Positions 1 to 7,602 of a stretch of DNA of 64,000 nt are shown one piece after another; positions within the stretch are counted from its first letter, which is position 1; each line of letters starts with the position of its first letter. The stretch comes from JABWAM01 sp964653025 (lineage in GTDB: Bacteria; Verrucomicrobiota; Verrucomicrobiia; JABWAM01). The DNA is taken from contig CAZZBZ010000006.1 of NCBI GenBank assembly GCA_964653025.1, forward strand, positions 7,186-71,185, written 5' to 3'. Both the position numbers and the translations under genes were made by a program. Below the pieces are notes generated by a model. The model was not told the origin of the DNA and ran no database searches. It saw only the letters and a list, made by a program, of their open reading frames with translations.

Positions 1-415
1 TCGCATCGAGCGTGCGGTCGGCGAGGATGAGTTCGTTGAATCTCAACGCCGCGTTCGCAAGGGCGAGGCGGTTCTCCAGGTTTCCTGGCTCCACCTGGAC
101 GAGGCGGTTCCGCCACAGGACCGCCTCGGGTGAGCCGATCTTCTCAGCGAGTTCGGCCACCGTCCGCACGATCTCCACGTTGTTGCGGTTGATCTGGTGC
201 GCGTGGCGGATGTTGAGTGAAGCCGCGAGGAGGTCTCCGCGCTCAATAGCGATCTTCGCGCGGGTCACGAGCCGTTGCTGGGCCCAGATGCCGAGGCCCT
301 TCCACGAGGCCCAACCTGCGGCGAGGATCAGCCCGGCGATGAGAAAACGTCGCGTCCACCGCCAGAGAAGCAGGGGGGTCGGCTGGAGCCATGGATGGAT
401 TGGCAGCTTGCTCAT
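1..415 (-). CDS. TPR-type membrane protein, partial (C-terminus beyond left edge)
   Basis: The frame opens with ATG at 415 and reads leftward without a stop to base 1, giving the first 138 residues (MSKLPIHPWLQPTPLLLW...). A hydrophobic segment at about residues 24-42 suggests an N-terminal membrane anchor. The rest is helical and TPR-like. The segment GDLLAASLNIRHAHQIN resembles DRLLEASLTIRQALRYD in the TPR protein at 24220-25956, and LWRNRLVQVEPGN resembles LWWRNVLQAEPNN there, so the two are paralogs. It lies 29 bases downstream of a PEP-CTERM gene, the same order as in the exosortase operon at 22.7-27 kb. By analogy it may help present or sort PEP-CTERM substrates, but the function is inferred only. 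Confidence 0.8.
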   Translation of the reverse strand, partial: MSKLPIHPWLQPTPLLLWRWTRRFLIAGLILAAGWASWKGLGIWAQQRLVTRAKIAIERGDLLAASLNIRHAHQINRNNVEIVRTVAELAEKIGSPEAVLWRNRLVQVEPGNLENRLALANAALRFNELILADRTLDA

Positions 416-444
416 CGGCTACGCAGCCCGCCGCCGTCCGGGGA

Positions 445-1224
445 TCAGGATTCCTCGGGGGCGCTTCGCCGCATCCGGCGTAGCGCTAGGAAGGCGAGGA
501 CGAACCCGGCGGCGGCCGCGGGAACCACCCCCGCCTCGGGAATCACCGGTAGAAAAGTGATATCATTCATCGCGATCACCTGGGTGGAAGGATTGCTTTG
601 GGAGTTTGGGCCGGGAGAGAAGGTAAACTGAAAGCCCTTGATCGGTCCATTGAAGGCAATCTGGACATTCGCGTCAGAGGTCGTGTCGCTGGAGTTTGCG
701 GTGCCGATAACGTTGTAGCTGAGGCCGCTTCCCGTAACCGAGTTGTTTGGCGAACCCGTCACCGAGTTGGGGGCGATGGTGTACCCCGCATCGTAGTAGG
801 CCGCGATGTTGCTGATCTCGTCCTGGTAGGAATAGGGGGTGCCGCCGGATGACCTGTCCACGTCGAAGAGCGAGAAGGTGACGCCCTCGACGCCGTTCGC
901 ATAGCCGAAGTCCACTGTCAGCGTGGTGGATTGAGAGGTGGCGCTCCAGTTTACGGAGAGGAGAAGGGAGTTCTGTGCCGGGGACAACCCACCCGAGGGG
1001 CTCGTCCCAAGCCGGGGATAACTCGATGTGAACGTTGTCGTAGAGGTGGCGGAGACCGTGACGTCATTGCCCGTGTTGGAGGCATCGATGTCGTAGGACT
1101 GGGAGAGGGACCCGGCCGTCCACGCGAGGGAGTCCCAGTCGAGAACGAGGGCGCGGGAGGGGATGGCGCCGAGACCCAGTGCAACGCCCAACATGCAGGG
1201 GAGGAGTGGACGAATTGAATACAT
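445..1224 (-). CDS. PEP-CTERM sorting domain protein (variant motif)
   Basis: Secreted protein of 259 residues. The N-terminus (MYSIRPLLPCMLGVALGLG) is a signal peptide ending near IPSRA. The middle is rich in Ser, Thr, Asn and Gly, as expected for a beta-rich extracellular domain. The C-terminus has the tripartite sorting signal: a VIPEAGVVPAAAAG motif (PEA in place of the usual PEP), a hydrophobic helix (FVLAFLALR) and a basic tail (RRMRR). Proteins of this class are processed by an exosortase and placed on the cell surface or in the matrix. No known domain is recognised in the body. It is the first gene of a two-gene leftward unit with the partial TPR gene. The 147 bases upstream hold no other gene. 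Confidence 0.85.
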   Translation of the reverse strand: MYSIRPLLPCMLGVALGLGAIPSRALVLDWDSLAWTAGSLSQSYDIDASNTGNDVTVSATSTTTFTSSYPRLGTSPSGGLSPAQNSLLLSVNWSATSQSTTLTVDFGYANGVEGVTFSLFDVDRSSGGTPYSYQDEISNIAAYYDAGYTIAPNSVTGSPNNSVTGSGLSYNVIGTANSSDTTSDANVQIAFNGPIKGFQFTFSPGPNSQSNPSTQVIAMNDITFLPVIPEAGVVPAAAAGFVLAFLALRRMRRSAPEES

Positions 1225-1371
1225 GGGCGGGAACCTACCTTTTCGGTCATCGCCCGGTTATGTTCCGAAGTCAAGGTAACTTCTTATCATTCATCTCTTT
1301 CGAACCACGGCTGCCGTGTTGGCGGCCATCGGAATCCGAGGGAAGCTTCTGATCACCACACTGGTAGGGCA

Positions 1372-1902
1372 CTAACCCTTGCGGTCGAAGAAGGGGCTCT
1401 TGCCCGTAACGCTGAGCGGGATACCGAGGGCTTGGACGACCTCCGTCGGGAAGAGGCCGAGATCGATCGCGGCCTTCCCGATCGAGTACATGAGGCGGTT
1501 GTCGAGGTGGTGGTGCGCCGCAACGGACGCGGCGGAAGCGGCCGCGATCCCGAGGTCTATCGAGTTGAAGGCGCACACGCCGCAGGCCTGCTCAAGCGCC
1601 TCGCAAGTGGGATGGCCGCAGAAACCGCAGTTGAGTCCCGAAGTTTTTGTAACGACGCCCAGCACAAGGATCGCGGGACTGGCGGCGAGGTTTCCCGCGT
1701 CGCGCTCAAGCCCGGGGCGGTTCTCACGCCGAGCGATCTCCCGCATGCGCGCAACAAGGCGATCACGAGAAGCATCGTCCTCGATCACGCGAACGCGGAG
1801 GTTGTCGATCCCGCGTGTCTTGGGCGCCGTGCGGGCCGCGGCGGCCATCAGACGGACCACGGCCCGGGCGGCATCTTGCTCGTAGGAAAGGGAGGCTTGC
1901 AT
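1372..1902 (-). CDS. DUF2148 ferredoxin-domain protein
   Basis: 176 residues from ATG at 1902 (MQASLSYEQDAARAVV). The open frame extends upstream to 2016, but that part runs through intergenic sequence and lacks homologous character. The family signature is clear: SPAILVLG followed by a cysteine cluster, LNCGFCGHPTCEA then ACGVCAF, then DLGIAAASAASVAAHH, as in small ferredoxin-like DUF2148 proteins thought to bind an Fe-S cluster. The biochemical role of the family is unknown. It ends about 150 bases upstream of the PEP-CTERM gene start and does not appear coupled to it. Confidence is high for the family and low for any function. Confidence 0.85.
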   Translation of the reverse strand: MQASLSYEQDAARAVVRLMAAAARTAPKTRGIDNLRVRVIEDDASRDRLVARMREIARRENRPGLERDAGNLAASPAILVLGVVTKTSGLNCGFCGHPTCEALEQACGVCAFNSIDLGIAAASAASVAAHHHLDNRLMYSIGKAAIDLGLFPTEVVQALGIPLSVTGKSPFFDRKG

Positions 1903-2003
1903 GGTGAAATGCTGCAGCCGGCTTTCCGTGCGGGCAAGGGGAAAACGGCCGTCGTCCCATTTGCTAGTCTGCTGTCCCTGAAGTGCCTGCCAATATTTCT
2001 TTT

Positions 2004-2072
2004 GATGGAGGGCCACGCTTCGTCGTGGCCATCGGCCATCACAGAGGGCACGACGAAGCGTGCCCCTCCATC
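2004..2072. repeat. Imperfect palindromic repeat (REP-like hairpin)
   Basis: Two 24-base arms at 2004-2027 and 2049-2072 are reverse complements with one mismatch, around a 21-base loop that itself contains the short palindrome ATCGGCCAT. The arms are built on CACGCTTCGTCGTG. It sits in the 312-base gap 1903-2214 between divergent genes, which otherwise holds only a putative promoter. It looks like a REP-type interspersed element. It could also fold in RNA, but it has no T-run and lies upstream of both flanking genes, so a terminator role is unlikely. Confidence 0.75.
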
Positions 2073-2174
2073 ATTCAGAGCAAACTTCTCGAAATGTGCG
2101 AGATCCATAGTAGCAAGCATTTCGTGGACACCACACTAGCAAGTTGACGTCAAATCGTGAAGTCCACCGGATAC

Positions 2175-2204
2175 TTGATTCCTGGAGGGTGACGAGAGTA
2201 TGTA
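2175..2204 (+). promoter_or_regulatory. Putative sigma70-type promoter
   Basis: TTGATT at 2175-2180 and TATGTA at 2199-2204 are separated by 18 bases. The predicted transcript would begin only a few bases before the ATG at 2215, so the message would be almost leaderless. No Shine-Dalgarno sequence is visible. Confidence 0.35.
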
Positions 2205-2214
2205 AATTCCCCGT

Positions 2215-3282
2215 ATGAAACCCTGTGCGCGACGCCACGTCAGGAACTGGGCGGTTTTTGCCGTCCTCGGGGCGGCCCTTCGCGCCTTCGCGGCGGAAGA
2301 TCCGCTCGCGAGTTTGCGCGCCTTCTCGAGTTTCACCTCCGTGGACATTTCTCGCCTTGCGAAAGGTGAGGTTCTCACGGATCGAGGGGACGGCATGGAT
2401 TTTGTGCGAGGGATCAGTGGGGAAGCCTGCTACGTCGTGCGCAAGGAGCCTGCCGCAGTTGCCCGTTTTATTATTTCCTCCGATCCCTCGAAGGGTGCCC
2501 CGGACAGCGTCTACTACCATAAGAAATTCAGCGGGGTCGTCCCGGACTCGGTTTTCGTGGAGATGAAGCTCGACGATTCAAAGTTCGGCCAGCGTCGCGT
2601 GGTCGGGAAGACCCTCGAAGTCGGGGGGGGGAAGGCGGATTTCTTCATGAGCAAGGCGGAGATGGTGTGCTTTGAGGAAGTGGCCAAGCAGGGACGGGCC
2701 GCGGGCCTGAAGCCCGCGGAGATCGCGGCGCACTGCTGGTCCTCCCTTTTCGTCGGGCGCGCGACCGCGTTCCTCAAATCGGGCCTCGACAACCTCGATC
2801 CCTATGAGACCGGGCGCGCCCCCGTGAAGCCCGCAGACGAGATGCGGCAACTCCTCGACGAGGTTCCCGAGGTGCGTGAGCATTTTCGCGGGCTCCTCAG
2901 CCAGACCGGTCTCCTCGGTTCCCCCAACGCCGCGCCACGCCTCGCTCCCGAGTGTTATGCCGAACTGATGAACGCCCAGGTTTCGGCCAGCTTCGATCTC
3001 GGCGCCATTTTTGTGAAGGAACTTCCGGGCGGTGAGGTTCAGGTCCTCGATTGCCAGTACTACTCCAGCGCGGCGTACTATGTGTCGCTGACGCTCTTCC
3101 ATCTCTGGCCCATCCAGGTGGACGGGGCCCCCGCGACGCTCGCGTGGCGAGGGGACCTTCTTTCCGCGCCGCTTCTGGAGGTTACGCACGGCACGGCCCG
3201 CATGGCATGGGGCCTGGTGATGATGCGCGAGATCAAACAATCCATCCAGATCTTCCAGAAAGACATCCTGAAGGCGCCCTGA
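2215..3282 (+). CDS. Exported protein of unknown function
   Basis: 355 residues with a signal peptide (basic MKPCARRHVRNW, hydrophobic AVFAVLGAALRAFA, cleavage likely after AFA or AFAA before EDPLASL). The mature part is soluble, mixed alpha/beta and has no transmembrane segment. I recognise no catalytic motif. Charged stretches (VFVEMKLDDSKFGQRRVVG) and a hydrophobic C-terminal region (SLTLFHLWPIQVDGAPATL) are visible. It is followed after 81 bases by a beta-barrel protein gene with its own promoter, so the two are not necessarily co-transcribed. It is probably a periplasmic or outer-membrane-associated protein. The start is well fixed by the signal peptide. Confidence 0.7.
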   Translation: MKPCARRHVRNWAVFAVLGAALRAFAAEDPLASLRAFSSFTSVDISRLAKGEVLTDRGDGMDFVRGISGEACYVVRKEPAAVARFIISSDPSKGAPDSVYYHKKFSGVVPDSVFVEMKLDDSKFGQRRVVGKTLEVGGGKADFFMSKAEMVCFEEVAKQGRAAGLKPAEIAAHCWSSLFVGRATAFLKSGLDNLDPYETGRAPVKPADEMRQLLDEVPEVREHFRGLLSQTGLLGSPNAAPRLAPECYAELMNAQVSASFDLGAIFVKELPGGEVQVLDCQYYSSAAYYVSLTLFHLWPIQVDGAPATLAWRGDLLSAPLLEVTHGTARMAWGLVMMREIKQSIQIFQKDILKAP

Positions 3283-3312
3283 GGCAAATGCCCCTTTCCG
3301 CCCCTGGCAATC

Positions 3313-3341
3313 TTGTCAGGAATGGAGAGTGGGTCTATAAT
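3313..3341 (+). promoter_or_regulatory. Sigma70-type promoter of the beta-barrel gene
   Basis: TTGTCA at 3313-3318, a 17-base spacer and a perfect TATAAT at 3336-3341. The predicted start near 3348 leaves a leader of about 16 bases before ATG 3364. This argues for that start over an in-frame ATG further upstream, which would lie inside the promoter. Confidence 0.7.
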
Positions 3342-3363
3342 CCTTACTCCCCTCCGTAACTCC

Positions 3364-4278
3364 ATGAAACCCTCCCTTCGTCCTCTCCTTCAGTTGGCCC
3401 TTTGTGCGGCCGTGGGTCTGGTCTTTGCCTCCCCCGCGACGGCGGCTTCAAAGAAGAAGAAGAAGGCCACCGAGGAGGTTTCCTGGGAGGTGTCCTCCGA
3501 TGCTTCCTACGTGGCGGGGAGTCAGACGAAGGCCGGAGATGTGAAGTTCGGTCGATTCACCGAGGTGGCGAACTCTTTTCAAGCGGTCGCCTCCACCCAC
3601 CTCACCGAGGGGGTCATCCTTCGCATGGGTGGTGCGTGGGATCGGTATTCGTTCGGCACCCCCGCCAATTCCCCGCTCCCCAACACGCTCCAGTCCGGAT
3701 CGGCGGTGATGGGGGTGGACTTCCAGGTGGCCAGCGAGTGGCTGGTCCGCTTCGAGGTGCAGCCCGGCGTTTACAGCGATTTCGCGGACATCACGTTCGA
3801 CGATGTCAATGTGCCGGCGACGTTCGGGGCCTCCTACCTCTACGACAAGGACCTCCAGATCGTCTTCGGTCTCAGCATCGACCCTCGGCGCGAGATCCCC
3901 GTCCTGCCGGGGGCGGGCATTCGTTGGCAGTTTGCGGACCGCTGGACTCTCAACGCGATCCTGCCGCGTCCACGCCTCGAATGGGCGATGAGTGAGACCC
4001 TCACCCTCACGACAGGCGCGACGCTCAAGGGGGGGTCTTACCGCCTTGCCGACAACTTCGGGGACACTCACAGCCGTCCCGGGATGAACGGGGTGACCGT
4101 GGATTTCTCCGAGGTCCGGGCCTGTCTTGGCGCCGCGTGGAAGCCGCATCCCGCGGTCGAGGTGACCGTCGAGGGCGGTTACATGGTGTGGCGTACCTTC
4201 GACGCATGGGCCCGGAACGTGAGTTTTCGCGGGGACCCGGCCCCCTACGGGGGGATCTCGGTGACCGCCGGCTTCTGA
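3364..4278 (+). CDS. DUF6268-like outer membrane beta-barrel protein
   Basis: 304 residues. The signal peptide (MKPSLRPLLQLALCAAVGLVFASPATA) is followed by a lysine run (SKKKKKATEE) and then alternating hydrophobic/polar strands typical of an outer membrane barrel. The sequence ends with aromatic Phe (GGISVTAGF), the usual C-terminal barrel signal for the BAM machinery. The pattern of strands such as LQIVFGLSIDPRREIPVLPGAG resembles the DUF6268 family of unknown function; that assignment is from memory of the family. The following glycosyltransferase begins at the base after the stop codon, which suggests co-transcription. Confidence 0.7.
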   Translation: MKPSLRPLLQLALCAAVGLVFASPATAASKKKKKATEEVSWEVSSDASYVAGSQTKAGDVKFGRFTEVANSFQAVASTHLTEGVILRMGGAWDRYSFGTPANSPLPNTLQSGSAVMGVDFQVASEWLVRFEVQPGVYSDFADITFDDVNVPATFGASYLYDKDLQIVFGLSIDPRREIPVLPGAGIRWQFADRWTLNAILPRPRLEWAMSETLTLTTGATLKGGSYRLADNFGDTHSRPGMNGVTVDFSEVRACLGAAWKPHPAVEVTVEGGYMVWRTFDAWARNVSFRGDPAPYGGISVTAGF

Positions 4279-6018
4279 TTGAAACGCGCGGCCTGGTGGT
4301 TCCTGGCGGCGTTCATCGTCGCCCTCTATCTGGGGTCGAGCGTGGTCCCCGTCCTGTTCGACGAGACGGAAGGGCAGTACGCAGGCGCCGCGAGGGAGAT
4401 GCTCCAGCGCGGGGAATGGCTCCTGCCAACCAACAACGGCCTGCCTCGGTTGCAGAAGCCCCCGCTTCTCTACTGGGTGATTCTGCTTTCCTACAAGGCC
4501 TTCGGTGTGAGCGAGTTTGCCGCGCGGTTGCCGAATGCCCTCGCCTGTCTGGCCTGGATCTTCGGCACCGCGCTGGTGGGTCGGTGTGTCAACGGCTGGC
4601 GGCTCGGGGCCTACGCCGCCCTCCTCCTTGCCACCTCGTTCGGTTTTTTCATCTTCGGGCACCTGATCATGCCCGAGCCCTTTCTCGGGGCGTGCGTGAC
4701 CTTCGCCTTCTGGTGTCTGCTGTGTGCGCTTCGCACTCCTGAGCGGGAGGCCGCGTGGTTCCGCGGGGCTTGGTTCTTTATGGCCCTGGGCACCCTGCTG
4801 AAGGGACCTCACGGATTTCTCTACCCGGTGCTCGCCCTGGGGGGGGCGGCGCTGTTTTCGGAGAAGTTCGCGGGATTGTGGCGGCGCTTTTGGAGTTGGC
4901 GCCGAGTCCTGCTCTTCCTCGTGGCCGTGGCGCCCTGGTACCTCGTGATGGAGACCCGGTTTCCGGGATTTCTTCACGAGAACTTCGTCAACGAGCAGGT
5001 CGGGCATCTCCTCAACGCGCGCTTCCCTCCCGACAGCCGGGCCGTGCCGTCGCTCATCTTCTGGGGTCAGCACCTGCTCTACTTCTTTCCGTGGGCCCTC
5101 TTCGTGCCGGCCGTCGTGTGGGCCTGGCATCGTCCCGAGCCGTGCGAAGAGGCGGGCCACGATGCCGCACGGTTGCTCTGGGCGTGGATCGCGGTGACGG
5201 TGGTGAGCGTCGCCTTCTCGGCGCGGCAGGACTACTACACGATGACCTGCTGGAGCGCGGTGGCGGTGGCCCTGGCGCGCCCATGGGCCCGCGAAGAGGC
5301 CGTCCCTCGGCGCTACTGGGTGGTTCCATGCGTGCTCATGATGCTGGCCGGTCTCGTGGGCGTGGCCTTGTGGCCCCGCATTGATTTCCTGATGGCCGAA
5401 TCCACCTTCGAGGTGGACCCCGTTGCCGAGCGCGACACGCTCTGGAACGCGCTCCACGGTTCCACGTTCGGCGGCTGGAGCGAGTTCGTCCCGCTGATGA
5501 AGGCGGCGGGGCTGATCCTCCTCGCAGGGGGCGCCGTATCGGTCTTTCTCGCATGGAAGAAGCGGGCCGCCCTGGCTGCCCGCGCGGTGGCGCTCGTCAT
5601 GCTGGGGCTGCTTGTGCTTGCGGCGCGTGGGCTCGCGCTGAAGGGGGAGTACTATTCGCTTGCCGGGGCCGTTGCCGGCATCAAGGCCGCCGCCGAACCC
5701 GGGGCCATGGTGGTCTACGATGGAGAACCCCATCTTGCCGCGAGCCTTTTCTTTTACCTGGACCGCCCCGCCTCCTGGGTAAATGCCACGCCGGCCGTTG
5801 AGTTTGCCGTGCGCTACTTTGGGATCGGCGCGGAGGCCTTCCTGGAGCGCGCCACCTTTCAGAGGGCGTGGGGCTCTTCTCGCCAGGTCTTCCTGATCAC
5901 CGAGAAGGCGGGCCTCGCGGGTTGGGCGAGCGATCTTGGCCTCGACAAACGCCAACTCACGCCGGTGGGAACCAGCGGCACGCGCGTGGCGATTGCGAAC
6001 CGACCGGCGCGGCGGTGA
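4279..6018 (+). CDS. ArnT/GT39-family membrane glycosyltransferase
   Basis: 579 residues beginning at TTG directly after the upstream stop. The N-terminal motif (FDETEGQYAGAAREMLQRG, then LPRLQKPPLLYW) matches the DE(T/G)-x-Y-A and KPPL-x-Y-W signatures of ArnT-type lipid-sugar dependent transferases (PMT/GT39/GT83). About ten to twelve hydrophobic helices follow, then a C-terminal soluble periplasmic region. Such enzymes move a sugar from a polyprenyl-phosphate donor to lipid A or another surface acceptor on the outer face of the inner membrane; donor and acceptor here are unknown. The last 62 bases overlap the 3' end of thiH on the opposite strand. Confidence 0.8.
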   Translation: MKRAAWWFLAAFIVALYLGSSVVPVLFDETEGQYAGAAREMLQRGEWLLPTNNGLPRLQKPPLLYWVILLSYKAFGVSEFAARLPNALACLAWIFGTALVGRCVNGWRLGAYAALLLATSFGFFIFGHLIMPEPFLGACVTFAFWCLLCALRTPEREAAWFRGAWFFMALGTLLKGPHGFLYPVLALGGAALFSEKFAGLWRRFWSWRRVLLFLVAVAPWYLVMETRFPGFLHENFVNEQVGHLLNARFPPDSRAVPSLIFWGQHLLYFFPWALFVPAVVWAWHRPEPCEEAGHDAARLLWAWIAVTVVSVAFSARQDYYTMTCWSAVAVALARPWAREEAVPRRYWVVPCVLMMLAGLVGVALWPRIDFLMAESTFEVDPVAERDTLWNALHGSTFGGWSEFVPLMKAAGLILLAGGAVSVFLAWKKRAALAARAVALVMLGLLVLAARGLALKGEYYSLAGAVAGIKAAAEPGAMVVYDGEPHLAASLFFYLDRPASWVNATPAVEFAVRYFGIGAEAFLERATFQRAWGSSRQVFLITEKAGLAGWASDLGLDKRQLTPVGTSGTRVAIANRPARR

Positions 6019-7099
6019 GCGCGGGATCCCAGTCCTTCCAGACCGGCTCGAGTCCGAGTTCGCGGACCCGCACCGCCACTTCCTCGACGGAACGGCGATC
6101 GGCGATCGCGAACTGCTCGGTGGCCTGTTCGCCTTCCGAGGGGACCCGGTCCTTCGGGAGTTCCACGCGGCAGCCGTGCGAGGTCCGGTGCAGGTCGTCG
6201 CGCCCGGCACCGGTGTAGCCTCCCGGTTCCGTGTGAGAACCCGCGCTCATCGCGGTGATCCCGACGCAGGCCAGGCCGTCCCGAAGGGTGGGGGACTCCC
6301 TCGTGGAGAGGACGATGCCCACCTGTGGGAAGGCGATCCGCATGGCGATGACGAACTGGGTCAGATCGCGGTCGGTGACATGGACCAGGGGCTCGAACTC
6401 TCCCGCGGCGGGACGGAGACGTGGCGCGGAGACGGTGAAGAAGGCCTTCCAGCAGATGGCGAGCAGTTCATCGAGGTGTCGTGCGAGCGCGAGGGCCTCC
6501 TCGCGCCAATCGGCAAGCCCGAACAGGGCCCCCAAACCGATTCTTCGGAAACCGGCCTCATAGGCGCGTCGCGGGCAGGCGAGGCGCGCGTCGTAGTCCT
6601 TCTTTGGGCCGGCGAGGTGCATCGCCGCATAGACCTCCCGGTTGTAGGTCTCCTGGTAGACAATGAGCCCCTCGGCGCCCGCCTCGACGATCGAGCGATA
6701 GTCCTCCGTTTCCATCGGGCCGACCTCGAGATTGATCGAGGGCACGCCCAGCGCGCGGAGGCGGCGGACGCATTCGGCGAGGTAGTCGCGACCCACGAAA
6801 CGGGGGTGCTCTCCGGCGACGAGGAGGAAGTTCCGGAATCCCTTCTCGAGGAGATGGCGGACCTCGGTCTCGACCTGGTCGAGGGTGAGCGTGACGCGGA
6901 GGATGGGGTTCTCCCTCGAAAACCCACAGTAGCGGCACGAGTTGATGCACTCGTTCGAGAGGTAGAGCGGGGCGAAAAAGCGCATGGTGGCCCCGAAGTG
7001 CTGGCGCGTCAGGCGTCGTGCATCGAGCGCGCGGGCCTCGAGCTCGGCGTCGGTGCAGGGCTGGATCAGGCTTTCGAAGAGGTCGGGGCGGCGGCTCAC
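5957..7099 (-). CDS. thiH: 2-iminoacetate synthase ThiH (radical SAM)
   Basis: 380 residues from GTG at 7099. An in-frame TTG at 7165 would abut the tRNA gene and adds residues not expected in the family. The radical SAM cluster motif CINSCRYC (Cys51, Cys55, Cys58) follows PLYLSNE. ThiH features continue with LLVAGEHP, EVGPMETEDY, VYQETYN, GLGALFGLADWR, VSAPRLRP, STRESPTLRD, SAGSHTEPGGY and PVWKDWD. The enzyme cleaves tyrosine to make dehydroglycine for the thiazole ring of thiamine. No thiG, thiS or thiF is nearby and no TPP riboswitch is seen upstream. Its 3' end overlaps the convergent glycosyltransferase gene. Confidence 0.93.
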   Translation of the reverse strand: MSRRPDLFESLIQPCTDAELEARALDARRLTRQHFGATMRFFAPLYLSNECINSCRYCGFSRENPILRVTLTLDQVETEVRHLLEKGFRNFLLVAGEHPRFVGRDYLAECVRRLRALGVPSINLEVGPMETEDYRSIVEAGAEGLIVYQETYNREVYAAMHLAGPKKDYDARLACPRRAYEAGFRRIGLGALFGLADWREEALALARHLDELLAICWKAFFTVSAPRLRPAAGEFEPLVHVTDRDLTQFVIAMRIAFPQVGIVLSTRESPTLRDGLACVGITAMSAGSHTEPGGYTGAGRDDLHRTSHGCRVELPKDRVPSEGEQATEQFAIADRRSVEEVAVRVRELGLEPVWKDWDPALTAAPVGSQSPRACRWFPPA

Positions 7100-7168
7100 G
7101 TTGGTGCCTAACTTCGGCAGTGCCGGGCCGAAATGCAACCCGCCCCGCCATCGGGTGCGCGACAAAAT

Positions 7169-7253
7169 TGGTGGGCGAGACAGGACTTGAACCTGTACCC
7201 CTTTCGGGACTGGAACCTAAATCCAGCGCGTCTGCCAGTTTCGCCACTCGCCC
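7169..7253 (-). tRNA. tRNA-Leu (anticodon UAG)
   Basis: The minus strand reads GGGCGAG (acceptor 5' arm, 7253-7247) through to CTCGCCC plus an encoded CCA (7171-7169). The anticodon stem CTGGA/TCCAG encloses loop TTTAGGT with anticodon TAG. The long variable arm (CCCGAAAGGGG) marks a class II tRNA, as expected for leucine. The T-arm carries GGTTCAAGTCC. All arms pair, so the call is secure. Confidence 0.97.
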
Positions 7254-7419
7254 ATCACTCTCAAAACGGGGGTATTCACGACGACTAAAAAAGGCACTGT
7301 CACACTTTCCGCCCATGTCCGTGCACACCCCTGTTTCAGGCTCCGTCCCATGAGCAAAGCGTCTCCCTTCGTCAAGGTTAAAGACCCTTCTCGCCATTCG
7401 GTTCGCGGTCTGTACCATC

Positions 7420-7590
7420 CCACGCTCTCACGCCCAGACTCGATCAACCCTTCAGCAACTCGTGCAGCCGCAGCCGCCGCCACAACGCCAACGCCAGATA
7501 GACCTCCCCAAACTTCCGCGCTCGCTCCACTCGCACCGCCGACACAACACCGCATTCAAGAGAGAGTTCAGTGAGGCGATCTTGGCGGAA
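7420..7590 (-). pseudogene. Degraded IS transposase N-terminal fragment (IS1634-like)
   Basis: Part of the 349-base gap 7254-7602. Reading leftward from about 7575, one frame gives LTELSLECGVVSAVRVERAR, then KFGEVYLALALWRRLRLHEL up to a stop. After a one-base shift it continues as GLIESGRESVGW, and a further shift gives MVQTANRMARRVFN. This order resembles the start of IS1634/IS4-like transposases (VERVREFGxVxLxLxLWRRLGLDEL, then GRExVxW, then a helix with NR). There is no DDE domain and no recognisable terminal repeats, so this is a small decayed remnant. The rest of the gap, 7254-7420, shows nothing further. Confidence 0.5.
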
Positions 7591-7602
7591 TCACAGCTGC
7601 GC

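Noticed and set aside
3448..6210. Very long open frame on the minus strand (about 920 codons) across the beta-barrel and glycosyltransferase genes
   Set aside because: It is antisense to two well-supported genes, Arg/Gly/Pro/His-rich and without any domain; a GC-rich shadow.
7100..7168. TPP riboswitch upstream of thiH
   Set aside because: Only the tRNA and a short spacer lie upstream; no THI-box (CTGAGA) elements are present.
7217..7555. Minus-strand open frame ending in GEWRNWQTRWI
   Set aside because: That C-terminus is the translation of tRNA-Leu, a frequent false gene; only the transposase-like part of the region was kept as a remnant.
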